DNA from: an uncultured Prevotellaceae bacterium
Lineage (GTDB): Bacteria > Bacteroidota > Bacteroidia > Bacteroidales > Bacteroidaceae
DNA length: 43,795 nucleotides
Direction: 5' to 3'
Assembly (NCBI GenBank): GCA_900314715.1
Contig: OMWI01000027.1
Location: forward strand, 1-43,795
The stretch's first letter is position 1. Every line of letters starts with the position of its first letter. This document shows positions 7,272 to 15,766 of the stretch, piece by piece. The translations under genes were made by a program, and so were the position numbers. The notes beneath the pieces are model-generated. The model was not told the DNA's origin, searched no databases, and was given only the letters and a program-made list of their open reading frames with translations.

Positions 7272-8435
7272 ATGAAAAGAGTCGTTTTTTTATTTTACTT
7301 ATTAGTTTTTTGTAAGGTGGTATGGGCATATGACGCACAGATTAATGGCATATTTTATAATCTTAATAGTTCTTCAAAAACAGCCATTGTAACCAACGAA
7401 AAAGATGATGTTTTTAATGGGCCAGATATTTATGCTGGTACAATAATGATTCCAAAAGCCATTCTGTACAATGGAAAATCATTCGAAGTTACAGAAATAG
7501 GCAAGTATGCTTTCTATGGTAGCAAAATTACTTCAATATCTTTACCTAATAGTATCATAAGTATAGGGGAACGAGCTTTCTTTGGATGTGAAAAGTTAAA
7601 TAGTATTGTAATTCCAGAGAGTGTAACTAATATCGATATATATGCTTTTGCCGAATGTGTTAGAATATCCAATATACTTATACCTAAGAATGTTGTTTCA
7701 ATTGGAGAGGGTGTGTTTACAAGTTGTGACGATTTAGAATCTATTGAAGTTGTAAATGATAACACGAAGTACGATTCACGTAATAATTGTAATGCAATAG
7801 TAGAAACTCAAACTAATACAATTATTGCAGGCTGTAAAAACTCAATTATACCCAATTCTATTGAAGTGATAGGAATGCAATCTTTTGCTGGTTGTAAGAA
7901 ACTATCGTCCATACAATTGCCTAATACAGTCTCAAATATCGGTGAGTGTGCTTTTGCTGAAAGTGGTTTAAACTACATAAAAATTCCAAGTAGTGTTATT
8001 TTCATAGGGAGTGCTGCTTTTCAGAATACACATCTAAAAGAAATCACGATACCGAAGAGCGTGAAAACTATTGAAAGTGTTGCTTTTTCAGGAAATGACA
8101 GTTTGACCACTATATATTTAGAAGATGGTGTTGGCGTTATTAATAGTAATGCTTTTGTGTCTTGTAGAAATCTTAAAGATGTATATTGCTATTCAGAGGA
8201 TGTGCCTTTAACAAAAGGGGATGGTATCTTTGAAGGCTATTGTCAAGATGCAATTCTACATGTACCACAAAAAGTAATAGACAAATACAAAAGCGATGTT
8301 GTATGGAATCGCCATTTTAAGAAAATTGTATCTATAGAAAACGAGGGGAAATCGAATTTCTTATTCTGGATTATTACATTTGCTTTTATATTTTTGTTCT
8401 TAGGAATAAAGAGTAAAATAAAGATAAAAAAGTAA
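7272..8435 (+). CDS. BspA-like leucine-rich-repeat protein with C-terminal membrane anchor
   Basis: A 387-residue protein. Residues 1-19 form a signal peptide (cleavage likely after VWA). Residues about 50-330 hold repeated units of the LRR_5/BspA type, with the recurring pattern I-x-I-P-x-S-V-x-x-I-x-x-x-A-F-x-x-C/N. A hydrophobic helix at about 360-378 is followed by a short Lys-rich tail, so the repeat domain should be displayed outside the cytoplasmic membrane. BspA-like repeats in this group often mediate binding to host proteins or other cells. The start is the only ATG before the signal peptide. The next gene follows after 6 bp, so they are co-transcribed. The gene appears more AT-rich than its neighbours, consistent with acquisition. 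Confidence 0.85.
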   Translation: MKRVVFLFYLLVFCKVVWAYDAQINGIFYNLNSSSKTAIVTNEKDDVFNGPDIYAGTIMIPKAILYNGKSFEVTEIGKYAFYGSKITSISLPNSIISIGERAFFGCEKLNSIVIPESVTNIDIYAFAECVRISNILIPKNVVSIGEGVFTSCDDLESIEVVNDNTKYDSRNNCNAIVETQTNTIIAGCKNSIIPNSIEVIGMQSFAGCKKLSSIQLPNTVSNIGECAFAESGLNYIKIPSSVIFIGSAAFQNTHLKEITIPKSVKTIESVAFSGNDSLTTIYLEDGVGVINSNAFVSCRNLKDVYCYSEDVPLTKGDGIFEGYCQDAILHVPQKVIDKYKSDVVWNRHFKKIVSIENEGKSNFLFWIITFAFIFLFLGIKSKIKIKK

Positions 8436-8441
8436 TAAAAT

Positions 8442-8966
8442 ATGATTATTGATGAAAATCAAATTGATGAACTTAATACATACTTGAATAAGAGCGTAAT
8501 AATGCAGAGTTCATCCATAGAGGGAAAAAAGAAATTCCTTAATGAATTGGAAGAATGGCTTGGCGCTTTATATTTAGAGAATAAAAAATCTGTTCCATCT
8601 TGGGTTATGACCTTGACTACTGAGCCTGTTAAGGTTGGCAAAGATGCTCTCCACATTCATACTTCTTTTATTGACTTTCAGTTGACGCTATGTATACAAT
8701 TACTTACTGACATTAGAGCAAACTACTATTTACAAAAACAATTGGATGAATCTAAGAAACAAACTCACGAAGTGAAGAAGCAAACGAGACTATCAAAGAG
8801 AGCTTTTTGTATATCTATTTGTGCAGTTGTGGTCTCAATAGTGGCTGTTGCTGTTTCTACTTGGGCAACCTACATATCAACAAGACCACAAACTATAATC
8901 CTAGATAGTGTTCAATATGAGAAGATGTACAATATTCTTTCTTCTGATTCAAGTAGTAAATGGTAG
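8442..8966 (+). CDS. Hypothetical membrane protein with coiled coil
   Basis: A 174-residue protein I do not recognise. Residues 1-95 are soluble and mostly helical. Residues about 100-120 are rich in Lys/Gln/Glu with a heptad-like pattern (QLDESKKQTHEVKKQTRL), suggesting a coiled coil. A single hydrophobic helix at about 124-145 is followed by a short tail ending DSSSKW. There is no signal peptide, so the N-terminal part is probably cytoplasmic. It starts 6 bp after the leucine-rich-repeat gene, whose protein also has one C-terminal membrane helix; the two may form a membrane complex (inference from context). Confidence 0.72.
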   Translation: MIIDENQIDELNTYLNKSVIMQSSSIEGKKKFLNELEEWLGALYLENKKSVPSWVMTLTTEPVKVGKDALHIHTSFIDFQLTLCIQLLTDIRANYYLQKQLDESKKQTHEVKKQTRLSKRAFCISICAVVVSIVAVAVSTWATYISTRPQTIILDSVQYEKMYNILSSDSSSKW

Positions 8967-9209
8967 ATGGTAATAAAAGATATAAAACCCCTTACTCTTG
9001 AAATCCGCAACTAAAAGTTTATCGGTTTGATATTATTGGTTTGGCATCTTGTATGGCAATTCCAAAGCAAACCCTCGTCCATCATGTGTAGGTGGGTACT
9101 TGTTTCCCGTTACCCCATCAAGTTTTACAGAGGTATTTGCGTATATTATTCCTCGATAGAAACATGTTTAGCCATCAGCGAGTGTAAAAATATTAGGGAT
9201 ATGCCTATC
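8967..9209. other. Intergenic stretch without recognisable gene
   Basis: About 240 bp before the terminator. A plus-strand reading frame over 9027-9287 runs through the terminator hairpin and shows no family resemblance. No promoter or repeat is evident. Confidence 0.5.
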
Positions 9210-9250
9210 AAAAAACCGCAATATCAACGAATCGATATTGCGGTTTTTTT
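9210..9250. terminator. Bidirectional intrinsic terminator
   Basis: A perfect 10-bp stem, CCGCAATATC (9216-9225) and GATATTGCGG (9234-9243), with A-run before and T-run after. It serves the plus-strand pair ending at 8966 and the minus-strand xylose operon ending at 9284. Confidence 0.88.
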
Positions 9251-9283
9251 GAATAACTACTATATGATATTAGTGGTAAATCT

Positions 9284-10756
9284 TTAATCTTTATTCTTTC
9301 TCCATAATTTGCTCATGTCTTCGAGGGTCTTTCCCTTGGTTTCGGGAACGAGTTTCCAAACGAAGATAGCGGCAATTACGCAGATGATTCCGTAGAGTCC
9401 GTAGGTGAACCAGTGACCGAAGTCATCGCCTTCTGTGAGATGCATGTTGAACATCGGAACGAAGGTTGAGCTGACGATGAAGTTGAAAATCCACTGGAAG
9501 GCAACGGCGATAGCTACTGCTGCACCACGGATGGTATTGGGGAATATCTCGGCGATGAGTACCCATGTGATAGGACCCCATGAGAACATGAACGAGGCAG
9601 AGTAGATAAGTAAGGAGGCAGCAGTAAATAATTCCATACCTGCATGTCCGAATGTAACGGCTACACCGAATGCGCCAAGAGCCATTCCCAATGAACCGCA
9701 GATGAGCAATGGCTTACGTCCCCATTTCTCCACCGTGAAGATAGCCACGAGGGTAAAGAGAATGTTGATGATACCCATGAAGACAGTAATCATCATTGGG
9801 TTGTCCATACCCATATCGCCAAAGATACGTGGAGCATAATAGAGTACGGCGTTGATACCCACAGCCTGCTGGAATACGCTGAGCATGATACCGATGAAGA
9901 TACACATGGCTCCGTAAGACATCAGTTTCTCTGTCTTTACGACCATGGTGTCCTTGATGTCTTGCAGGATTTGGGTAGCCTTCGTAGAACCATTGATTTT
10001 GGCAAGGATTCCCTCAGCCTTCTTGTCTTGTCCGATACTAACGAGATAACGTGGAGTCTCTGGTACGAAGCAAATCAACAGGGCGAAGAGTCCTGCAGGA
10101 ATGGCTTCACTTCCGAACATATAGCGCCAACCCGTTGTTACAGTCCATTGTGCGGCAGGGTTGATAGCTGCAAGACCTTTACCCATTTCCTCAACTAACG
10201 GTTGGATATGGTCGCCCAAGATGAAGAAATTCACGAAGTAAACCACCAACTGACCGAAGATGATGGCAAACTGGTTCCATGAAACCAACATACCACGGAT
10301 GTTAGAGGGAGCCACCTCACCAATATACATTGGACAGATAGCAGAGGCAAGTCCTACACCGATACCACCGATGATACGATAGATGTTGAACATGATGAGC
10401 AATGAGAATGAGGGATGACCATGCTCAAAGAACAAGAACTCAGGATCCATGCTTCCCAAAGCGGAGATGAAGAACAGAAGTCCTGCTACAATCAGCGATT
10501 TCTTACGTCCGAGGTTTGTAGCAAGGAAACCAGAAATAGCCGAACCGATAATACATCCGATCAAAGCGGAAGCTGAAGTGAAACCGTGCCATCCGTCGGT
10601 ATATGCAAAGTCTTTCGCTTCCATGAAGAAAGCCTGAAGACCTTTCTCTGCACCAGAGATAACAGCGGTGTCATAACCGAATAGCAAGCCGCCCAATACA
10701 GCGACCATCACGATTGAAATTAAGTAGGCTTTAGAGCCTTGAGTGTTTTGTGACAT
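9284..10756 (-). CDS. xylE: Sugar:proton symporter, XylE-like (MFS sugar porter family)
   Basis: A 490-residue, 12-helix MFS transporter. Sugar-porter signatures: GYDTAVISG in helix 1, LGRKKSL after helix 2, RIIGGIGVGLAS in helix 4, PETPRYLV before the central loop, QQAVGINAVLYYAP in helix 7 and PETKGKTLEDM at the C-terminus. The GYDTAVISG and QQAVGIN motifs and the length (XylE of E. coli is 491 residues) favour D-xylose import, with arabinose or glucose as alternatives. It lies 17 bp downstream of the GH31 alpha-xylosidase gene on the same strand, which supports xylose as substrate: the periplasmic enzyme would release xylose and this symporter import it. Confidence 0.9.
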   Translation of the reverse strand: MSQNTQGSKAYLISIVMVAVLGGLLFGYDTAVISGAEKGLQAFFMEAKDFAYTDGWHGFTSASALIGCIIGSAISGFLATNLGRKKSLIVAGLLFFISALGSMDPEFLFFEHGHPSFSLLIMFNIYRIIGGIGVGLASAICPMYIGEVAPSNIRGMLVSWNQFAIIFGQLVVYFVNFFILGDHIQPLVEEMGKGLAAINPAAQWTVTTGWRYMFGSEAIPAGLFALLICFVPETPRYLVSIGQDKKAEGILAKINGSTKATQILQDIKDTMVVKTEKLMSYGAMCIFIGIMLSVFQQAVGINAVLYYAPRIFGDMGMDNPMMITVFMGIINILFTLVAIFTVEKWGRKPLLICGSLGMALGAFGVAVTFGHAGMELFTAASLLIYSASFMFSWGPITWVLIAEIFPNTIRGAAVAIAVAFQWIFNFIVSSTFVPMFNMHLTEGDDFGHWFTYGLYGIICVIAAIFVWKLVPETKGKTLEDMSKLWRKNKD

Positions 10757-10773
10757 GATATTTTAATTATTGA

Positions 10774-13707
10774 TTACAATTCTACCTTGATTGCCTTGCC
10801 ATCGTAAACCACTATCTTACCTTGTGGATTCTCCAAGTCGAGTTGTTGAGCCTTGCCTTTTTCAATCAACACGATGTTGAAACGGCGAGTCTTTAACATG
10901 CCATTGAAAGAACCATTGCGTTTGCCAAAGGAAACAGTACGTTTGGCGTTGTCAAAGTTGATGTCTATGGTTGCATACTTACCCTTTTCGTAGTTGTAGT
11001 TGGTTCCCTCGTCTTCGTAGAGTTGGAACGAACCGTCTTTGCCACTATATATATAAAGGTGTATGAGCTCTGCGGGTTTCTCGTCGCTCCATTCCATAGC
11101 GGGACCGAATGGGATGATTCCACCTTCTGGAACGAATACGGGAATGCGTTCGTATGGTGCGCTGACGGTAATGGTTTGTCCTCCTTGATAATGTGTTCCA
11201 TTATATAAGTCATACCATCCGCATTTGTTGGGCAGATAGACGTCGCGACTACGAGCCTTGTAATATCCCACAGGACAAGCCATCAACGACGGACCAAACA
11301 TCCATTGGTCTTTGATGTCGTTCACCTTCGTATCTTCGGTGAAGTCCATCACGAGCGCACGCATCAAGGTATAATCCTTGAAATGCGCCCAACCAGCCAT
11401 AGAATACAGATAAGGCATCATGCGATAACGGAATTGGTCGTACCAAACGATGGTCTTGTAAGCAGGATGATTTTCTGGTGCAATGTTCCAAACCTCGCGT
11501 AAAGGCCATTGACCGTGTGCACGATAGAGCGGAATGAAGCAACCGAACTGGTTCCAACGTGTTTGCAACTCGCGCCATTCGGTTAAGTCTGCTGTCTCTA
11601 CGCCCGTTTGGTCATAGATTTGTTGTGCCTTGGAGAATCTACTTTCTACAGAGAATCCTCCTTGATCCATTCCCCAGAAAGGAAGACCAGCTATAGAGTA
11701 ATTCAATCCAGCGGTCATTTGCGAGCGCATATCCTCCCATCGCGTACCAATATCACCACTCCATGTGGCGGTAGAGTAACGTTGCTCACCTGCAAATCCA
11801 CTTCGCGTGAGCAAGAAGACACGTTTATTGTTGTTTACGGAACGCTGTCCATTGTAGATGGCGTCTGCATTGACGATACTATAGGCATTGAAGAATTCCG
11901 TAGAACTTCCCAAAGCAGTAGGACCAGAAAGCGCCTTGCGATACCACATTGGCGTACAATCGCGAACGTTAGGTTCGGAAGCATCCATCCACCATGCGTC
12001 AATACCTTGATTATACTTGCTGAACAATCGTTCGTTCATCTGTCTCCAGAACATCTTTCTGGCATTTGCATCGTATGCGTCGTAGAATGAACCGCGGAAT
12101 CCCAGCCAATCGTGAATGTCGTCCTTGATGGCTTGTTTGTAAATCCAACCGTTAGCTTCAAGTTCTTTGTAATTATCAACGGTGTCGTAGAATTTCGGCC
12201 ATACGGAAATCATGAATCGACCATGCATTTGGTGAACGCTATCAAGCATGGCTTGTGGGTTGGGGAAGCGTGAAGCCTCAAACTTGTGGTCTCCCCAAGA
12301 GTCGAGTTTCCAGTAGTTCCAGTCTTGTACGATATTATCAATGGGAATATGTCGGTCGCGGAATTCCTTTAGTGTTTCTTCAATTTGCGCAGAACTTTGA
12401 TATCGTTCACGACTTTGCCAGAATCCCAATACCCACTTAGGATATACGGGAGCTTTTCCCGTTAAGGTTCTATATCCCGAAATGATTTCGTCCATCGTAG
12501 GACCAGCGATAAAGTAATAATCCATGTCGCGATTCATCTCGCTCCAAATACTCAGTCGGTTTTGTTCTTCTTCGGTTTGTGGAACAGCTACGCGAAGACC
12601 GCAATAGCTAACGCCACCGTCTGGATCCCATTCGATGCGAATCGGAGTACGCTTTCCTTTCTTGAGATTGCAAGTAAATTTCCATGCGTTAGGATTCCAT
12701 GCGGTGCGCCAACGCTCTGTTACTACTTCCTGATTGTCAATAAACACCTTCATGTAACCTGCATAATACAGGTTGAAATGGTAGTTGCAATCTTGTGGAG
12801 CTTGGATATATCCTTGATAGGTTACGTGTGCACCCTCCAAGTTGAATCCCTTCGGCAATGCATCGATACCTAAATCCTTTGAATGTTCGGGATTGATTTC
12901 AGGAACGGCATGTTCAAAGTAGATACTATCTTCAGAACGAACGATAACTTTGCCCACTTTGTCCACGTATGTACCAGTAAGTGAACCTTCCTTGCCGTTT
13001 TTGTCAAACAACTTGAATGCCTCGTGCAATTGGAGATAACGATTGGGATTACCAAATCTACAATAGCTGTATGAATCCCACAAGATACCATAGCCCTTAT
13101 TGCTCAGAACCATAGGAATACTTACTTTCGTGTTGTATTGGAAAAGGTCTTCGTTCTTGCCTTTCATGTTCAACTCTTCTGCTTGATGTTGACCAAGACC
13201 ATAAAAAGCCTCGTCGGCAGGCGATTCGAATTGCGTATGCCAAGTCCAACCATTGCGTTGGCTTTCGGTTAACGTTCCAACGCCAATCTCTCTTTCAGGT
13301 ACATAAAAATGTTCGAATGTCTTACCTTTCTGTTGGATTTCCGAAAGCAATTGTTTGCCGTTTGCATCAAGAAACTTAATGTGTCCTGTAGACGAATTGA
13401 CAATAGCTTGAACGGCAGATGTCTTCACGATGACGTTGCCATCGGTTTCAGTGACGTTATACTTAGCTTTTGAATGTTGGGGAACTATCATCAAACTCGT
13501 CTTCGTGGGGAATTGCTCTTCGGGAGTTGCCCTCACACGAATGATTTTATCGCTGACCACTTCCAATCGAACAAGTTTTGCCGATTTGGCATCAGGATTC
13601 GTTAGATGAATAGTCACGGCATTACCGCGTTTCTCGTAATTGCTTGCCAGAGTACTACTCGTACACATGCAGAGAGCAGCCAAAAGAATGAAATGAATGT
13701 GTTTCAT
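10774..13707 (-). CDS. Secreted GH31 alpha-xylosidase with PA14 insert
   Basis: A 977-residue glycoside hydrolase. Residues 1-21 are a signal peptide. An N-terminal beta-sandwich (about 25-240) is followed by a PA14-like insert (about 245-376), then the GH31 barrel (about 420-750) and beta-sandwich C-terminal domains. The catalytic nucleophile is Asp575 in WWMDASEPN; the acid/base is Asp652 in WSGDIGTRWEDM. The PA14 insert and this sequence type are typical of Bacteroidota alpha-xylosidases that trim xylose from xyloglucan oligosaccharides. Downstream by 17 bp is a XylE-type symporter. No SusC/SusD pair is present, so this is not a full polysaccharide utilisation locus. Alpha-glucosidase activity is the main alternative. 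Confidence 0.92.
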   Translation of the reverse strand: MKHIHFILLAALCMCTSSTLASNYEKRGNAVTIHLTNPDAKSAKLVRLEVVSDKIIRVRATPEEQFPTKTSLMIVPQHSKAKYNVTETDGNVIVKTSAVQAIVNSSTGHIKFLDANGKQLLSEIQQKGKTFEHFYVPEREIGVGTLTESQRNGWTWHTQFESPADEAFYGLGQHQAEELNMKGKNEDLFQYNTKVSIPMVLSNKGYGILWDSYSYCRFGNPNRYLQLHEAFKLFDKNGKEGSLTGTYVDKVGKVIVRSEDSIYFEHAVPEINPEHSKDLGIDALPKGFNLEGAHVTYQGYIQAPQDCNYHFNLYYAGYMKVFIDNQEVVTERWRTAWNPNAWKFTCNLKKGKRTPIRIEWDPDGGVSYCGLRVAVPQTEEEQNRLSIWSEMNRDMDYYFIAGPTMDEIISGYRTLTGKAPVYPKWVLGFWQSRERYQSSAQIEETLKEFRDRHIPIDNIVQDWNYWKLDSWGDHKFEASRFPNPQAMLDSVHQMHGRFMISVWPKFYDTVDNYKELEANGWIYKQAIKDDIHDWLGFRGSFYDAYDANARKMFWRQMNERLFSKYNQGIDAWWMDASEPNVRDCTPMWYRKALSGPTALGSSTEFFNAYSIVNADAIYNGQRSVNNNKRVFLLTRSGFAGEQRYSTATWSGDIGTRWEDMRSQMTAGLNYSIAGLPFWGMDQGGFSVESRFSKAQQIYDQTGVETADLTEWRELQTRWNQFGCFIPLYRAHGQWPLREVWNIAPENHPAYKTIVWYDQFRYRMMPYLYSMAGWAHFKDYTLMRALVMDFTEDTKVNDIKDQWMFGPSLMACPVGYYKARSRDVYLPNKCGWYDLYNGTHYQGGQTITVSAPYERIPVFVPEGGIIPFGPAMEWSDEKPAELIHLYIYSGKDGSFQLYEDEGTNYNYEKGKYATIDINFDNAKRTVSFGKRNGSFNGMLKTRRFNIVLIEKGKAQQLDLENPQGKIVVYDGKAIKVEL

Positions 13708-13716
13708 GAAAAATAT

Positions 13717-14925
13717 TCAATTAATTTTTACCCTTATATAATCAGTTAATTGTTGCAAATGTGCATTACATTCTTCTCTATCTTCGAATTTCAAAAGAAC
13801 GTCACCAATTGCTTTGTTGGCTCCTGTGAAAGAGTCAATAATCTCACCTTTTTTCATGTATATAGAATGATCAAGCAAATGCTTTTCCTTGAAATCAGAT
13901 TGGTAATCTATTGCTTGAAACTTTCCTTTTTCTAAAGAATGGACTGTATAAATCATATAACAAGCATCATAGTGAGGCATTTTTATATCAGGGATAGGGT
14001 CTCCAACTGATTTGCAAATTTCCGCTTCTATCAAATCAATACCCGTTCCGATTCGTTGTATCTCTGCCAACCTATTTCCTCCAGCACGTGGAGAAACTTC
14101 CATGATATATGCTTTGCCATTCGTACAAATACGAGTTTCGATGTTATAGATACCCGTTTTGCAATGAAGTAATGTAAATAATCGTTGAAGTTCTTTGTTA
14201 AGATAATTTTGGTCATCTTTTTTCATGGTACTTGGCCAAATTTCTATGGTTGGAACAAATGGATTATCAGCATGTGCATCGAATATCTGGTCAGAATAAT
14301 CAGCATACTCAAAACTACCATTTACGGTAAAACAATCCGCACTTGATTGAAAACCTGATAATTCTAAATAGTCCTCTACGATGAAACGATTGCTTAGAGA
14401 AGTTTTTATGGCTAAATCTACCGCTTTCTCTAACTCATTTATATTCTCGACTTTAGAAACTCCTTTGCTACCTGCTGAATCCACAGGCTTTACGATTACT
14501 GGCCAATTAAAATAATCCTTATATTCTAAAGCTTCTTGATAATTGGTGAAACCTTTGGCATTTGGTACGTTAAAACCATTCTCCTTTAAAAATTGACGAA
14601 AGAGTGATTTGTTTTGTAAAATGCATGCAGATTCGTATGAGCATTGAAATGGTAGTCCCATTTTTTCTGCTACGTATGCGGCTGTAGTGACTCCTGGGTC
14701 TACCCCGTAAGAAACAATTCCGTCAATCTCAAGTTGTTGTGCCAAACGAAGAATTGCATCCTTGTCAACTATACTTACAGGATGGAATTCGTCAGAATAT
14801 TTATGTGCTATGTTTTCTGGTATGTTATCTATAGTTATTACATGATAGCCATGTTTATGAGCTACTTCAATAGCGGGAACAGAATAGTAGATACCGCCAA
14901 GAAACATGATTTTTTTCTGCTTCAC
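13717..14925 (-). CDS. ATP-grasp domain carboxylate-amine ligase-like protein
   Basis: A 402-residue cytoplasmic ATP-grasp enzyme. The N-terminal Rossmann-like preATP domain (about 1-110) starts with KIMFLGGIYYS. The ATP-binding subdomain has WPVIVKPVDSAGSKGVSKV (about 140-160). The metal-binding end of the fold is MEVSPRAGGNRL near 275. Relatives join a carboxylate to an amine or amino acid with ATP, as in dipeptide or surface-sugar modification. Its stop is 9 bp before the start of the GH31 gene, so the three genes form one transcription unit with this ligase first. A ligase is unexpected in a xylose-release operon. The substrate is unknown. The gene looks more AT-rich than the GH31 gene. 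Confidence 0.85.
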   Translation of the reverse strand: MKQKKIMFLGGIYYSVPAIEVAHKHGYHVITIDNIPENIAHKYSDEFHPVSIVDKDAILRLAQQLEIDGIVSYGVDPGVTTAAYVAEKMGLPFQCSYESACILQNKSLFRQFLKENGFNVPNAKGFTNYQEALEYKDYFNWPVIVKPVDSAGSKGVSKVENINELEKAVDLAIKTSLSNRFIVEDYLELSGFQSSADCFTVNGSFEYADYSDQIFDAHADNPFVPTIEIWPSTMKKDDQNYLNKELQRLFTLLHCKTGIYNIETRICTNGKAYIMEVSPRAGGNRLAEIQRIGTGIDLIEAEICKSVGDPIPDIKMPHYDACYMIYTVHSLEKGKFQAIDYQSDFKEKHLLDHSIYMKKGEIIDSFTGANKAIGDVLLKFEDREECNAHLQQLTDYIRVKIN

Positions 14926-15024
14926 AATAATACCAATTTATTATTAATGTGTATTTATTCGGCAAAGTTCGTTAAAAAAATCATTATTACCAAGAAAATA
15001 CTCAGAAATTTAAATTGGCAATGG

Positions 15025-15080
15025 TAAACATATCGTTTATAGTGGGTAAACGATATGTTTATAGAGGGTAAATATAGTGT
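15025..15080. repeat. 22-bp-period dyad array (TAAAC/GTTTA type)
   Basis: TAAAC-ATATC-GTTTA (15025-15039), linker TAGTGGG, TAAAC-GATAT-GTTTA (15047-15061), linker TAGAGGG, then TAAAT-ATAGT-GTTTG (15069-15083). Unit starts are exactly 22 bp apart. The first two units are also perfect reverse complements of each other over 15 bp, so the pair can form a strong hairpin. It lies between the divergent ATP-grasp operon and the START-like gene, about 100 bp upstream of the latter's promoter. Confidence 0.85.
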
Positions 15081-15176
15081 TTGCGAAATGAGAAAAATGT
15101 CGGTATAAATGGAATGTGAATACTTATTGACAATTTATAACTTTATTGCCGATGAAACATAATAAATGTAAAAACC

Positions 15177-15207
15177 TTTGTAATTAAAATTTTTATGCTT
15201 ATCTTTG
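15177..15207 (+). promoter_or_regulatory. Near-consensus Bacteroidota promoter of the START-like gene
   Basis: TTTG (15177-15180), 19-bp spacing and TATCTTTG (15200-15207): both elements fit the TTTG-N19-21-TAnnTTTG consensus. Transcription should start near 15214. This rules out the in-frame TTG at 15205 as a start and supports ATG 15250. The rest of the gap 14926-15249 contains only the dyad array. Confidence 0.75.
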
Positions 15208-15249
15208 TCAACGCAATGTTTGGCGATACATTATTTCCTAATTTATTAT

Positions 15250-15648
15250 ATGACTAAACAAAAGATTATCATTGAACGTGAGTTAAGGGCAAACTCGGAG
15301 GCTATCATTTGGGAACTTATCAGCACCGCTGATGGAATGGCTCGGTGGATAGCCGATGATGTGCAATTATTAGGAAATAACTTGGAGTTTACATGGGGGC
15401 AACTATGGAGCCATCATGAAATCAGAACAGCCGCTATCCTCGAAAAGAAGAAAAACAAGTTTATCCGTTTCAGGTGGATAGACGAGACAGAGGAAGATGC
15501 CTTTATTGAGTTGAGAATCTTGAAGACCGATTTGACCGATGATTTCATCTTGTCTATCATTGATTTTGCTTTGCCCGAAGACGTTGACCAATTGCGTGAA
15601 CTTTGGGAAGACGACTTAGACCGATTGCACCGTTCTACGGGTATGTGA
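15250..15648 (+). CDS. START-like/SRPBCC domain protein
   Basis: A 132-residue protein resembling the AHSA1/SRPBCC (START-like) fold: an N-terminal strand (KIIIERELRANSEAIIWELIS), a helix with a W-x-A-D-D segment (GMARWIADDV) and a series of strands ending in a long C-terminal helix (LRELWEDDLDRLH). These cavities bind hydrophobic ligands; its own role is unknown. ATG 15250 is chosen because the upstream in-frame TTG lies inside the -7 box. The LptF/G-type permease gene follows with its own -7 box after about 120 bp; this pairing is often seen in Bacteroidota, from memory. Confidence 0.82.
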   Translation: MTKQKIIIERELRANSEAIIWELISTADGMARWIADDVQLLGNNLEFTWGQLWSHHEIRTAAILEKKKNKFIRFRWIDETEEDAFIELRILKTDLTDDFILSIIDFALPEDVDQLRELWEDDLDRLHRSTGM

Positions 15649-15702
15649 TAGGGAATAGAGCTATTTTTATTCGTGTAATTATCCGTTTTTGATATTTTTT
15701 GC

Positions 15703-15710
15703 TATCTTTG
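15703..15710 (+). promoter_or_regulatory. -7 promoter box of the LptF/G-type gene
   Basis: TATCTTTG is a perfect TAnnTTTG match 57 bp before ATG 15767. It also argues against use of the in-frame GTG at 15746 as the first codon, although that codon remains downstream of the predicted start of transcription. Confidence 0.6.
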
Positions 15711-15766
15711 CAACCGAATTTATCACATCGTATATATAAATATATGTGTGGTTACGATATAGTGTC

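Noticed and set aside
9027-9287. An 86-codon plus-strand frame after the coiled-coil membrane protein gene
   Set aside because: It runs through the bidirectional terminator hairpin, has no promoter or ribosome-binding site and resembles no family.
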